64,000 bases of DNA from Phylloscopus collybita (lineage: Eukaryota > Chordata > Aves > Passeriformes > Phylloscopidae): positions 11,077,501 to 11,141,500 of the forward strand of contig JAJNNQ010000001.1 in the NCBI GenBank assembly GCA_027886175.1, read 5' to 3'. Below the pieces are notes generated by a model, which was not told where the DNA came from, ran no database searches, and saw only the letters and a list, made by a program, of their open reading frames with translations. Positions within the stretch are counted from its first letter, which is position 1, and each line of letters begins with the position of its first letter. A program made the position numbers and the translations under genes. This document shows positions 23,914-33,900 of the stretch, piece after piece.

Positions 23914-24161
23914 CCATCCCAGCCCAGCCCATCCCAGCCCAGCCCATCCCAGCCCAGCCCAGCCCAGCCCAGCCCAGCCCGGCCCAGCCCGGCCCGGCCC
24001 ATCCCATCCCACCCATCCCATCCCATCCCATCCCATCCCACCCACCCCATCCCATCCCACCCCACCCCATCCCACCCCACCCCATCCCATCCCATCCCAT
24101 CCCATCCCATCCCATCCCATCCCATCCCATCCCACCCCACCCCATCCCATCCCATCCCAGC
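23914..24161 (+). repeat. Pentanucleotide array (CCCAG/CCCAT/CCCAC)n
   Basis: About 50 pentamers in blocks: mostly CCCAG first (23914-24000, with CCCGG), then CCCAT and CCCAC. The minus strand reads GGGATGGGATGGG, with regular GGG runs every five bases and strong quadruplex potential. A (GCTGCC)n hexamer follows at 24164-24190. Five-base units leave all frames open, so both strands show false Pro/Ser/His-rich or Gly/Trp/Asp/Met-rich proteins. Confidence 0.97.
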
Positions 24162-25920
24162 CCCGCTGCCGCTGCCGCTGCCGCTGCCAGCGCTGCTCTC
24201 CCTGCCCCAGTTTCCCGCAGCATTTCTGCACAGCGACAGAGGTCCGGGCAGGACAAGTGTCACCTCCCAGCCCACGGGACTCTCCTCCTGCTTCCACTGG
24301 ACGTGCCCAGCCTTTACACGCAGGCAACGCACATAGCACGGCATTGCACACACAAATGTAAGTAAACACAGGAAGGGAAGGGATTAGAGCAACAACAAAA
24401 AAAATCCTGCTGTGGTATTCCTCGGAAGCAGATACATGGCTGTGAGAGTGGCTACATGAAAATCCATCCCATGGATCCTCCTTGGGGGAAGCCTGGCAGT
24501 TCCATTCTGGCCAAAGCTCTTTTCAAGGGACTTTGCTCGTTTCTGGCAGGTCTGAGCATTCCTGTTGCCCTGAACCATTCCTGCCCTTTCACTCCCACCA
24601 AAAGGAATCCTCTTTATTGAGCCACCCAGAAGATTACAGTTCCTTCATTACCCCAGCCAAAGCTCTGATGCTGTGAGGAAATGCATTTTCCCACCCCAAG
24701 CCCCACACACCTCATGTACTGTCCTATTTCCTACTCCCTCAGTCCCTATGGAATTACAGTGTATTGACTGCAGATATACTGGCAGTTCTGATGTCATCTC
24801 CAGGCTTGTTCTTTTTTTTTATTTCTTTTTCCTAGGTGAAGCATCTATATTTCCTCTGTTCTGAAATTTTGTGCTGAAAGTATAACAAGCCAAAAATCTC
24901 TTCAATGGGAAATTTCACAAACGGAGGATTATGACTTCAGCTCCAGAATAAGCAGCAGGAGCAGATGGAACTCTTCAGAAACAATGATTCCATTTTCATG
25001 CAAATTTCCTTAGTAGTTAAAAAAAGACGACGAAGAAAAAAAAAAAAAAAACAACCACCAAGATATCAGAATGGTCTCTAAATGGAAGATTTTTGAATGA
25101 TGCTAAAAGCAAAGGGCTGGTAGCTCTCCAGAGTCCCAAGCATTTTAGCGGTAGCCAGGGTGAAAAAAAAAAACCATGACAAACTAAACCCAGACTCCAT
25201 CCCCACTCAGAGTCAGGATAAGGGAAAGGGAAAATGGAGTGCATGTGTATTTTAGTTTTTATGATTTTCAACATCCTCGGCTTTGTGCTAATGCACACTT
25301 CAGAGCTAATTCTTATGCTCTTTAGGAGCACAGGCTTCATTCATGAAGCAGCATGACAAAAATTCTTTATCCACTTGATGACTACAGAAGGTGACAGGCA
25401 CCGAGAAGCAGCCAGCCACGGGGACCCTGTCAGAGTGCTAACCTGCAGCGCTCCTCCTCGGAGGACAGCGCTCCCCTGATTGCAGGAACACAGGCATGCA
25501 TATTTCATAGCCCCAGTGTGGAAACCCAGCCAATTCTTTTGTTGTTCACACTGGCAGCATACCCTAAAAATAAAATAAAAAAAAAAAACAACAAATAACG
25601 CACGGAGTTAGCAGACCCTGTTTCTGGCTCTTCTACTGACTTCTTACTCAGTTTTGGTCTTGTGCCTTGATTTCCCCCGTGTGTTTACTCCCCAAGTGAG
25701 AGAACCCGAGCTGCCCCCCTCACTCTCAGCCTGGCGAGGACAACTGGCTTTGCACAGCAGAGCGGGACCGTGCCAGGCCGCAGCTGCAGCCGCTGTCCCG
25801 GGTGCACACAGAGCACAGGCTCACCCCAGCACACGGAATACTTGGGAAGGCCCAGGGAATTCCACTTCCACAGGCTACTCTTTAAAGCCAAGAGGAACAG
25901 GCACCGAGGGGCAGGAACGC

Positions 25921-26013
25921 AAAGAGCCGGTGCTGTTGGTCACAGAAATGCAAAGAGCCGGTGCTGTTGGTCACAGAAATCCAAAGAGCCGGTGCTGTTG
26001 GTCACAGAAATGC
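25921..26013 (+). repeat. 31-bp tandem triplication
   Basis: Three copies of a 31-bp unit starting AAAGAGCCGGTGCTGTTGGT at 25921, 25952 and 25983, with a decayed start of a fourth at 26014. Copies differ at a single base (ATGCAAAG or ATCCAAAG). Confidence 0.95.
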
Positions 26014-28553
26014 AAAGTGCAATCCCCGGTGCTGTTTGTGAGGAGCAGGGCAATGAGTGAATCTGCAGCCAGGTCCATTGCTGCAGCCCCTGGGATGGCT
26101 CCTTGGGAGCAGCCCTTCCAAAGCCAGGCATCCCTCCTGCCACAGCTGCTCCCTGATGCTGTCCCGGATGTTTTGCAGCGAGGTTTTCTAAGTGCCTGTC
26201 AATTCCATCAAATGATTTCTATCTCACTCGGTTTCACGTTGATTTTTTTTTAAAATTTAATTTTATCCTTCATTTTTCATGCAAAAGGGATAAAAATTTG
26301 GCTTCAAGTAAGAGTGCCAAGAGTAAAGGCCTCTGAGCCATGTGTTCAATACCAAGAATACTTCTGTTTAATCCCATTCTACCTACACTTATCCCTTTCA
26401 TCATGTCACTGGCCAAATCTTTTCACTTTGAATTTGCTCTCAAGCTGAATCTCTTTCCTTCCTCATCAAGTTAGATGGATTTAAGCAATGACAGCTACCA
26501 AAAGGACAGAGCACACACAAAATAACTCCAAAAATGGGCTCAACAAGGTTTATTTCCAATTGCTTCCCTTGCTTACTTCTTAGCTGAAGGATGTAAAGAA
26601 ACAATTTCCTCACTTAATCCCTCCTTGACCCAAATTAACTTTTTCCAAACTATTTTCTTAAATAATTTCTTTACAGTTGTGCCTGAATGAACCTGACAAT
26701 AGGCACATCTCAGTTTCCCAAGGAAAGGAAGAGAGCAGCAATGGGGAGGGATTAGAAAGTAACTTAGCTGGTCTGACCAGCACAGCGCTGTACATTGGGG
26801 TGGTGGAAGAGGGGAGGTTCAGATTAACACTCTGGATTTCTCTTTATTTCTCAGTAAAGATGACACAGGAGAGAAAAAAGACATATATCCTTTCAGCCCC
26901 CTCTTCTTCACTTGCTGGGTTTTGTGGCACGAAGAGAAATGAGACCCATCTGCTCTCTGGATCAGCACATTGGATCCAACCAAACTCATGGGAAGTCCTC
27001 CTTCCTCCTTCCCCTGTCTTGTCACAGCCTTTCTCCAGGATGGGAACTGCCAGGAAGACTCGAGGATAACTGGGGGAAGCACAGGGGAGTACCAGCATTG
27101 CCTCTCCTTTAGATGCCTTGACTCACTTTGACTCGGGTAAGTTCTAAGCAGCAAAATGCAACACAAAGTTGATGACAGTACTGTAAAACGGCTGAAAGGC
27201 TGAAAACTGGGTCAAGCCCCACCTCCTGCCCCCAGCCCCATCAGCACTGACAGGGTCCTGCAGGGCCCAGCTCGGGCTTGGAGGAGCAGCCACGGCACAG
27301 CGGCCTCGGCTGCAGTGCCCTTGCCTGGGGAACTTGTTCTCCACGGCCGCTCCAGCAGCTCACTTCCCAATGGGAAATGCTGTTTTCCACATAGATCTAG
27401 TGAAACATGGTTCTAATTTAGTAATGGCCACGTTCATCCTACTGAGCAGGACCGAGTGTTTTGAGAATGAGAGCAAAATAATTAGGACGAGCCTCAAAAT
27501 ATTCAAGCGACTCAAACATTTGAAGATCACCTCTGATGTGGGGACATCAGAAGGAGGCACCTGGAGATTGGCATGTGGCTGTGCTTGTACACTGTGCCAA
27601 AACCCTGTTCCCTTTTCCAGACCCTAACATTTCATATTTGAGGATTTCTATAGTACTACTGCTAATCTTAAAAATTAAATTAATTGAATTCGGGTTCAAA
27701 AGCTGTTCAGATACCTTGTAAAGCCCACACCACCCTCAAAAACCATCTCATGGGTTCATTTTTATTTTTCATAAATAGGATCAAAGATACTGTATGTTTT
27801 TCAGTCAGAAGCCCACTCTTACCCCAGCAAGCACCAGAATATGTATCTTAACAACTGCACCAACTATGTTTCAGGAGTATAACTAAATGAGTCAAGAAAC
27901 GAAAGACAATCCTCAAAAGAGGAGGCAGATAGGAAGCTGTCTGGGAACTGGAGAAGTCCCTACGATGGTGATTGTGGGCAGAATGGACAGCAGATACGAG
28001 TTATCTCCTTCACACTCATGACAGGGAGGTGGGAACCTCTTCATCCACATCAATAGCAGCTGCGTGACAGTGATACGAGCCTGGGTCACCATCAAAGCAG
28101 CATGTCAAGCTTTTTTTCTTTTTCTTTCCAAATTGCTTCCTTTTGGACGAGCTCCACGTAACTGTCATTTTGTTTCCTCATTTCGTTTTCATTTTCCATT
28201 TATGCATTCACCCAGCCCTTGAGGGGGAATTCTACAGCAATCCGTGTCAAGAATGCCCACAAGGGCCCTCTGACCCAGCCCTCCCACTCCTCCTGCTCAT
28301 GACATCACGGCACAGCTGAAAAACTCAACAAACTTGAGCAGCAAAGGGCAGGAGCTGCATTGCCACTGCGGCTCCTTCCCTTCATCTGTCACCTGCCCCG
28401 GTGTGTGTGCCCTGTCCCAGGCTGCTGGGACCACCGAAGCACAGGAAGCCAGAACCAGCAGTGGTTGCTGCAGTCCTTACTGGAAGCATTTTAACAGCAG
28501 CAAAACACAGAGAGAGAACAGATGTGCAGTGTTAGAGAATGAGAACCTGTCCT

Positions 28554-28640
28554 ACGGTACAGCATCGTAGGTCAGAAGGGGCCTCAGAAGTCACCCAGGC
28601 CAAACTCCCCTCCAAGGAGGAGTCCAGGGCTTTGGTCTCT
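28554..28640 (-). mobile_element. Probable CR1 3' fragment, reversed
   Basis: The stretch around CAGAAGGGGCCTCAGAAGTC followed by CCAGGCCAAACTCCCC resembles the reverse complement of a CR1 tail (GGAAGGGACCT-CAAAGATCATCCAG type). It is old and short, so identity is tentative. Confidence 0.4.
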
Positions 28641-29529
28641 ATTCTGATAAGAATAATAGGTCAGTAACTGAAAAAAAGTGGATAAAAAAAAGACTTAAGA
28701 AACCTGGAAGAGAATGAGAAGAGAAAATGCAATGTGGACATTGAATTCTGCCCACTGCTCAGCCCTGGGTTCCCTCTGGAAACGCTTGACAGAAACAAAG
28801 TTAGTGAATCTTGGTGCTATTCCAGAGACATCCCAGCTCTTGTTTCAGTGTTCTACCACAGGGAAAGGATGCAGACGAGTTGTGGGAGCAGCTTTGAGTT
28901 TTGTCAATCTCAAAGCGCTGAAACTAGCAAGGTAATTCATTCATCATCAGGTGGTCTCATTGAGAACGTGCTTTAAAGTGCTTTATTCTGTCCTGCCATA
29001 CAAACGGCAGCGGCTGCTCTCACTGCGCTAAGGAATGGAACGGAAACAAACACAAGTGGAAAATCTCCTCGATGCTACGTGTGGCTCGGGGCAACCCTGC
29101 CAAGGGGATTTGGAGGGGGCTGTCCTGCCGCTCCAGAGGGGACAATCCCGAGGTTTTCCAGGAGCCCGCAGGCGCTGGAGCCGCTCTCTGACACCTTTTC
29201 GGTGCCTTTAAGTGCCAACACCAAGCGGCCTGGCGCTGCTGCCCGGCTCTGCCCGTGCCGGCGGCCGTGACCCAGTTTCCCAGTGGCCCAGAACGCCCGG
29301 GGATAACCCGGGCGGGGGCTCGGGGGGCCGGCGGACCAGGCCCGGCCACCGCCCGCCGGGGGGCCGGGTGACAGCCCCGCGGCGGGCCCGGGCCGTGCTG
29401 AGCCCCGCGGTGGGGCCGGGGCGCTGCGGGGCAGGTGAGGGCCCGGCACCCAAACAACCCCGGCCCCCAAACAACCCCGGCCCTGCGCCCGCCGCCGGGG
29501 CGGGGCGGGACGGACCCTCCGGGGCAGCG

Positions 29530-29660
29530 GGCGCGGCCCAATCGCCAGCCGGCCCCGCGCCGCCGCAGCCAATGGGCTCGGCCGCGGCGCTCACGTGACC
29601 GGGCGCGCGGCCGCCCGTCAGCGGGCGCTATATATCGGGGCGGGGGCGCGGGCGGCGGCG
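29530..29660 (+). promoter_or_regulatory. Candidate miR-181a-2/b-2 host RNA promoter (CCAAT, E-box, TATA)
   Basis: Core elements are arrayed in order on the plus strand. CCAAT boxes lie at about 29537 (CCCAATCGCC) and 29569 (GCCAATGGG), a USF-type E-box TCACGTGA at 29591-29598, and a TATA box CTATATATC at 29628-29636. A start about 25-30 bp downstream (near 29660) is expected. TATA boxes are rare in CpG islands, so this combination is distinctive. About 160 bp later a consensus splice donor occurs. With mir-181a-2 14 kb downstream on the same strand, this is the best candidate for the promoter corresponding to human MIR181A2HG. The assignment is inference from position and strand. Confidence 0.65.
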
Positions 29661-29819
29661 GCCGCGGGGGCTCGGCGGGTCCGGCCGCCGCTCCCGCCCC
29701 GCCCGTGCCGCGCACGGGGCCGCCGGTCAGCGGCGGGAGCTGCCGGACCGTCCGCGCCGCCGCCAACTTTGGGGAGAGCGAGCCCAGCGCGGAGCCGACA
29801 GCCGGGAGCGCCCCGCCAG
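29660..29819 (+). ncRNA. MIR181A2HG: Candidate first exon of the miR-181 host RNA
   Basis: Taken from the predicted start about 25 bp after the TATA box to the donor CCAG followed by GTAAGG at 29819/29820. The sequence is very GC-rich, with no convincing start codon plus ORF, consistent with a non-coding host transcript. In human, MIR181A2HG runs antisense to NR6A1 through the same intron and carries both microRNAs. Downstream exons are uncertain; one small candidate is at 42653. The 5' end is estimated from TATA spacing, not observed. Confidence 0.5.
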
Positions 29820-29997
29820 GTAAGGCGTTAATCCGAGTCCCGGCGGGCCGGGGGGAGCCGCCGGGGGGGGGGGGGCGGGGGTCGCGCTGCGCCCCGACCT
29901 GCCGCCTGTTGGTGGGTTTTTTTTTATTATTATTTATATTTTATTTTTCCAGTCTCATTTCTGCACGTGCTCCTTTGTTCTCCAACAGAAGCGCCTT

Positions 29998-30040
29998 TTT
30001 TTTTTTTTTTTTTCATATATGTATATATATATATATATAT
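29998..30040 (+). repeat. T-run followed by (TA)n
   Basis: A T-run (to about 30013) followed by CATATATGTATATATATATA and more TA, about 43 bases in all, at the trailing edge of the densest part of the CpG island. It is a likely polymorphic microsatellite and an easily unwound stretch just downstream of the candidate promoter. Confidence 0.95.
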
Positions 30041-30376
30041 CCGTTAATGTAACGCAGCTGGAGCAGCCGCTCCCCGCCGGTACCGGGGGAGGGGGGAACA
30101 GGCAGCAGCTCCCCCTTACCCCCCACCCCACCCCCCTCTCCCCGCTTTTATTCCCTCCTCCCCCGAAGAAGAAGGAGAAACTCGAGCGATTCCGCAGCGC
30201 TGGAAGTTGCTCGCGGGTCCGGGTCGGTAACCAGACACGCGTGTCGCCCGAGGGCTGGCGGGGAGGAACTGAGCCAGACGGGGACACAAAGGAGGGGGGC
30301 AGCCCCAGACACGCCGTCCCCGCCCCGCGGCGGCAGCGCCCGGCACCGCCGAGACCCGGGCGGGGACGGCGAGGAG

Positions 30377-30377
30377 G

Positions 30378-30417
<40 letters not shown>

Positions 30418-30418
30418 G
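30377..30418 (+). repeat. (GA)n microsatellite
   Basis: About 42 bases of GA dinucleotides (one GAAAGAGA interruption) inside the CpG island, downstream of the candidate host-RNA donor. The complementary (CT)n is a potential GAGA-type or polypyrimidine-binding stretch. No coding meaning. Confidence 0.95.
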
Positions 30419-30742
30419 GATGCCCCCGGTCCCCCTTTTTGTCTGGGCTCCGGTGGCACCTGCGGGGGCGAGCGCTCGGCCGCCCCGCCCGCGGACCGTA
30501 TCGCGACCGGCGACGGATTAGCGACAGTTGTGGTCGGAGAGGGGTGAGACAGCCCCGCTTTCGGAGCTTTGGTTCTGTGGCCGTGCAGGGCTCCATTCCA
30601 TAAGCCTCATGTTAATTAACAAAATCATTAAAAAAACGAAAAAAAAACAACCAACAACCCACTGCAATAAAATGAGCCCTGATGTGCAGTATTCCCCCAA
30701 TTCTTGCTCCATCACACGCAGAATTTTTTATCATAACTTGCT

Positions 30743-30966
30743 CTAAAAGAAATTTAACGTATTTGCTCCCAGACTGTCGACAGTGATTAGCTGCACTGCT
30801 TGCAATGGACTCAATACAATATCTAAAAGAAATTTAATGTATTTGCTCCCCCAAACCATCTGCAGTGATTTTACTGTGACGATTGCAATGGGCTGTGTAT
30901 ACGATATCTAAAAGAAATGTAACTTCTTTTTCCCCCCAAATCCTCTGCAGTGGTGCTTGGGCTCTG
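30743..30966 (+). repeat. Diverged tandem repeat, unit 80-85 bp, about 2.7 copies
   Basis: CTAAAAGAAATTTAACGTAT at 30743 recurs as CTAAAAGAAATTTAATGTAT at 30823 and CTAAAAGAAATGTAACTTCT at 30908. Each is followed by a C-rich word, a CTGYCAGTGATT- or CTGCAGTG-like word and a GCAATGG- or GGGCTCTGTG-like word. The spacing (80, 85) and graded divergence point to an old local duplication and not a known transposon. Confidence 0.85.
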
Positions 30967-33900
30967 TGCATGATAAAAGATGTTCAGCGTACACTTAAAA
31001 ATCTGCTATTTTCTAAGAAAACAATTTTCATAAACTTTCCCTATCGTTTCCTCAGCAAAAACAACCCATTACGAAAGCTCGAAGTAGAATTCTTCCACAA
31101 GTTTAACAAGTTGAGAAAGGGGATGATTTACCCTCTTTGTTTTGTCCAGGAATGCAAGATAGCATATTTTCAAAAGTTAATAAGTATTAAAAGCCACGAG
31201 GAGCATTCAAAGTGTATTTCCAAGCGGCGTGCTCCCCGCAGCCGCGGCGCGGAGCGGGCGGCGCAGCGCCTGCAGCTCCACGCAGAGCAGAGGTTATTCA
31301 CATGGCTGTTCGAGAAACTCCATTCATATCTCTGACTACCTGGATTTGAATAGAAACCAGACAGCAATTCTTTGGTCCCAGCCACTATTCGCCCCGCTGG
31401 ACAATAGAGATTTGTTAGCACACAGGCACAAGCCCTGGGACACAAAGCTGGAGGCAGCAGAGATAGGGGCTTCACTGCACAGGAAATTACAGCTTTTGAT
31501 GCACTGTTGGCAGGTCTGTCGGTTCAGAACAGCAACATGCCTGTGCCATGTTTAAGAGCTCCTGACTGCCATTTTTAACCACCTAGAATGTCATAAAAGC
31601 TTTATTGTCGCAGTACATAAAATCATGAAGTCCATATGGTTACTTTTCAGCTGCCCTGGGTCTGGAAGGCAGAAGCATGATGTGGCTGGAGATTTTAATT
31701 TGGGGGGAGTAGGGGGGTTGCGGGGGAGGAATTAGAATTTGAGGACAAAAAACCTCAAAGTGTTTATAAAAGCAGAGATTTGTTACCGAGGCAGCTGATG
31801 TCCAGCCTGAGATGGGGTGGTGTTCTAATGGACTTGGTTTAGTGGTGGCTGTAAGGGGACATGGCTGGGCAGCTTATTTCATCCTAAAAGGTGCAGTAAA
31901 TTTACTCCAGTGCAGCTCCAGTACCAGCTGTGGAGAAGAACCATCGTTCAGTTGTGTCAACTTGGCAAACACAAAAATAAATAAGAAAAACCAAACCGCT
32001 CAGTGTCTGGTACCTCCCATTTCCCCTACTTTCCCCCCAGTCTGGAGTTAAAATGAGAACTGCTCGGAGACTGGGCTTTAATCCGCTGATTGGAGCCAAT
32101 GAGCAGAAATTATCGAGATTAGAAAACCAACCAGTGGGTTTTATTAGCTGAGAAGCCAGCCCCTCGCTGTGCGCGGCGCCGCGCGCCGGGGCTCGGGGCA
32201 CTCCTCGCCCAAAGAGCGGGAGGGTTGGGGCTGCTCCTCCTCTCTTGTTTGTGTTTTTCCATAAATCCTACCTCCCCTATCACCTCAGCAGCAAATGAAA
32301 TACCCAGTCCAACAGGCTTCTAGACTGTGAAAATTGTGCCAGGCACACAGGGTGATGGTGTCTCTAGGTGAGAGCCTTGCTGGACGAGTGGGGTGACTTG
32401 GCTCTTCTTCCTTCACCCAGGAAAAACAATGGGAGTGAGAGTTGTGTACTGACTGCAGTTGGGAAGCGTGCGTGTTTGTTATGAGCTGCAGCCATACAAA
32501 GCATCATAAAATACAGAAACAAATGCTGGGCTGTTTGCTGCCATTAAGCGTGTTTTGATCAACACAATCTTTGTGAGCTCAGGGAAAAGGGGGAGAGTTT
32601 TAAGGCAAGGAAGGTCCATCTTCCAGGGAGACACCTGGGAAGAGCAGTGCTAAAGCTCTGCACCAGCCCACGAGGCACATGATGGACTTGCTCCCACTGG
32701 TCCTTTGAGCAACGAAGGGCGAAAAAAGGCTGGATGACTAAAAGAACACACTTCTAAAAAAGGTGCTTCTTGTACACGTGAGGGGCCAGCTCATAGAATT
32801 TTCAGCTGCTGTTTCAGAACATTAAAAAAATATAAATGTGAATGTAAATACTTTTCACGAGAGTCAGTTTTGTCTGAGCAATTATATAACTTCCTTGAAT
32901 TCTCTTCCTCACGGAGCACAATGGCTTGGGTGTATTACTTCTCAGTAAAATTTAGCTTGATTGTAATCTAGCCCAATTCTTATCACCTGTTTTGATTTTT
33001 TTTTTTTTTCTTGCTGGTATTGACAAGCCCAGAAGGACCTGCCTAAAATAGGCCTTTGAACAAAACCATTATTATTTTTAATAAAGGTTAGGGATATTGT
33101 TGGCTCTATCTACAACACACTTTTAGATTGAAATTCTATGGTGTTCTTAAAATGCAGCAACCTTTTCTGTTACCTGTACGACTGCTAATATTTAATATTC
33201 ATATTCATCCAGATACTAATGTTAAAACCTACCCTTGAAAGTGCTCAAAAAAACCCCAAAACTTGGTTGTCTCAAAAAAAAAAAAAAAAGTTGAAAAGTT
33301 AAATTCTGTCCTTGCAATCGGGTTGCAAGGTTTTGAGTAGCTGTTAAGCATATAGTTTTTAATGGAAACCAGACCATTATAGGTAGGCAGAAAGCACTTC
33401 TGCTTAATCAAAACAGCCATAAGAGGAATGTCTGGGCATAACCCACCCCCAGCAACATCCGCAGACTCAGCCTGGACATGGGAATAATCCCATCAGGCAC
33501 ATAAGAAAAGGATGCTGATGGCTCTTCTCATGTGGTCAGGGTTTATTTAAACTGCACATAGAAATAACAGATAATTCCAAAGTCAGTTTTCACAACTCCA
33601 GTTACAACTATTCCAAGGGAAAGCTTATAAAGTCTGAACCACTGTGACAACCACTAACAGACTTGGAAGCTGCAGCAGATGCAGAAGACCAGTGTGTGTA
33701 TAATCCAACCATTAATAGATGGTATTGCATTACAGGGTTGGTTGCCAATAAAAATGTGTCAGGTATGCTGAGATCTCACAATACACTTGGCAATTTAACA
33801 AAAAATGTGGAATCCTAAGAATTTCATTTTATCTTAATAATAGCCAGCAGATGCTGTAATCGTTTCAAACCCACAGTGTTGATTAATAGTGCTCAACAGT

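Larger units (their letters stand above)
11071..29050 (-). other. Long NR6A1 intron, left part
   Basis: About 18 kb with no recognised protein-coding exon on either strand. It contains the GACA array, CR1 fragments near 11.9, 12.9, 23.4 and 28.6 kb, a 146-bp tandem duplication, a 20-21-bp minisatellite inside a CpG-rich patch (16440-17040), the 17-18-bp pyrimidine array at 20.46 kb, GGAT and CCCAT arrays near 23.5-24.2 kb and a 31-bp triplication at 25.9 kb. Each is listed separately. The intervals 17050-20450, 21000-23200 and 24370-25900 look like plain AT-richer intron, and I see nothing specific in them. Confidence 0.6.
29051..30600. other. Internal CpG island within the NR6A1 intron
   Basis: GC- and CpG-dense sequence from about 29050 to 30570, rising sharply from AT-rich flanks and densest at 29220-29880. 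It contains a promoter-like cluster (next entry), a G-run at 29863-29880, T-run and TA-repeat sequence at 29998-30040 and a GA microsatellite at 30377-30418. Long frames on both strands (for example 29020-29766 minus) are Pro/Arg/Gly/Ala-rich and are GC shadows, not proteins. The island fits a promoter for the plus-strand miR-181 host RNA. Confidence 0.8.

Noticed and set aside
23200..24369. 389-codon minus frame rich in Gly/Trp/Asp/Met, and Pro/Ser-rich plus frames
   Set aside because: They are readings of the CCCAT pentamer and GGAT arrays.
29020..30603. Frames of 150-250 codons in the internal CpG island
   Set aside because: Same reason: open by GC bias, with no domain or motif.
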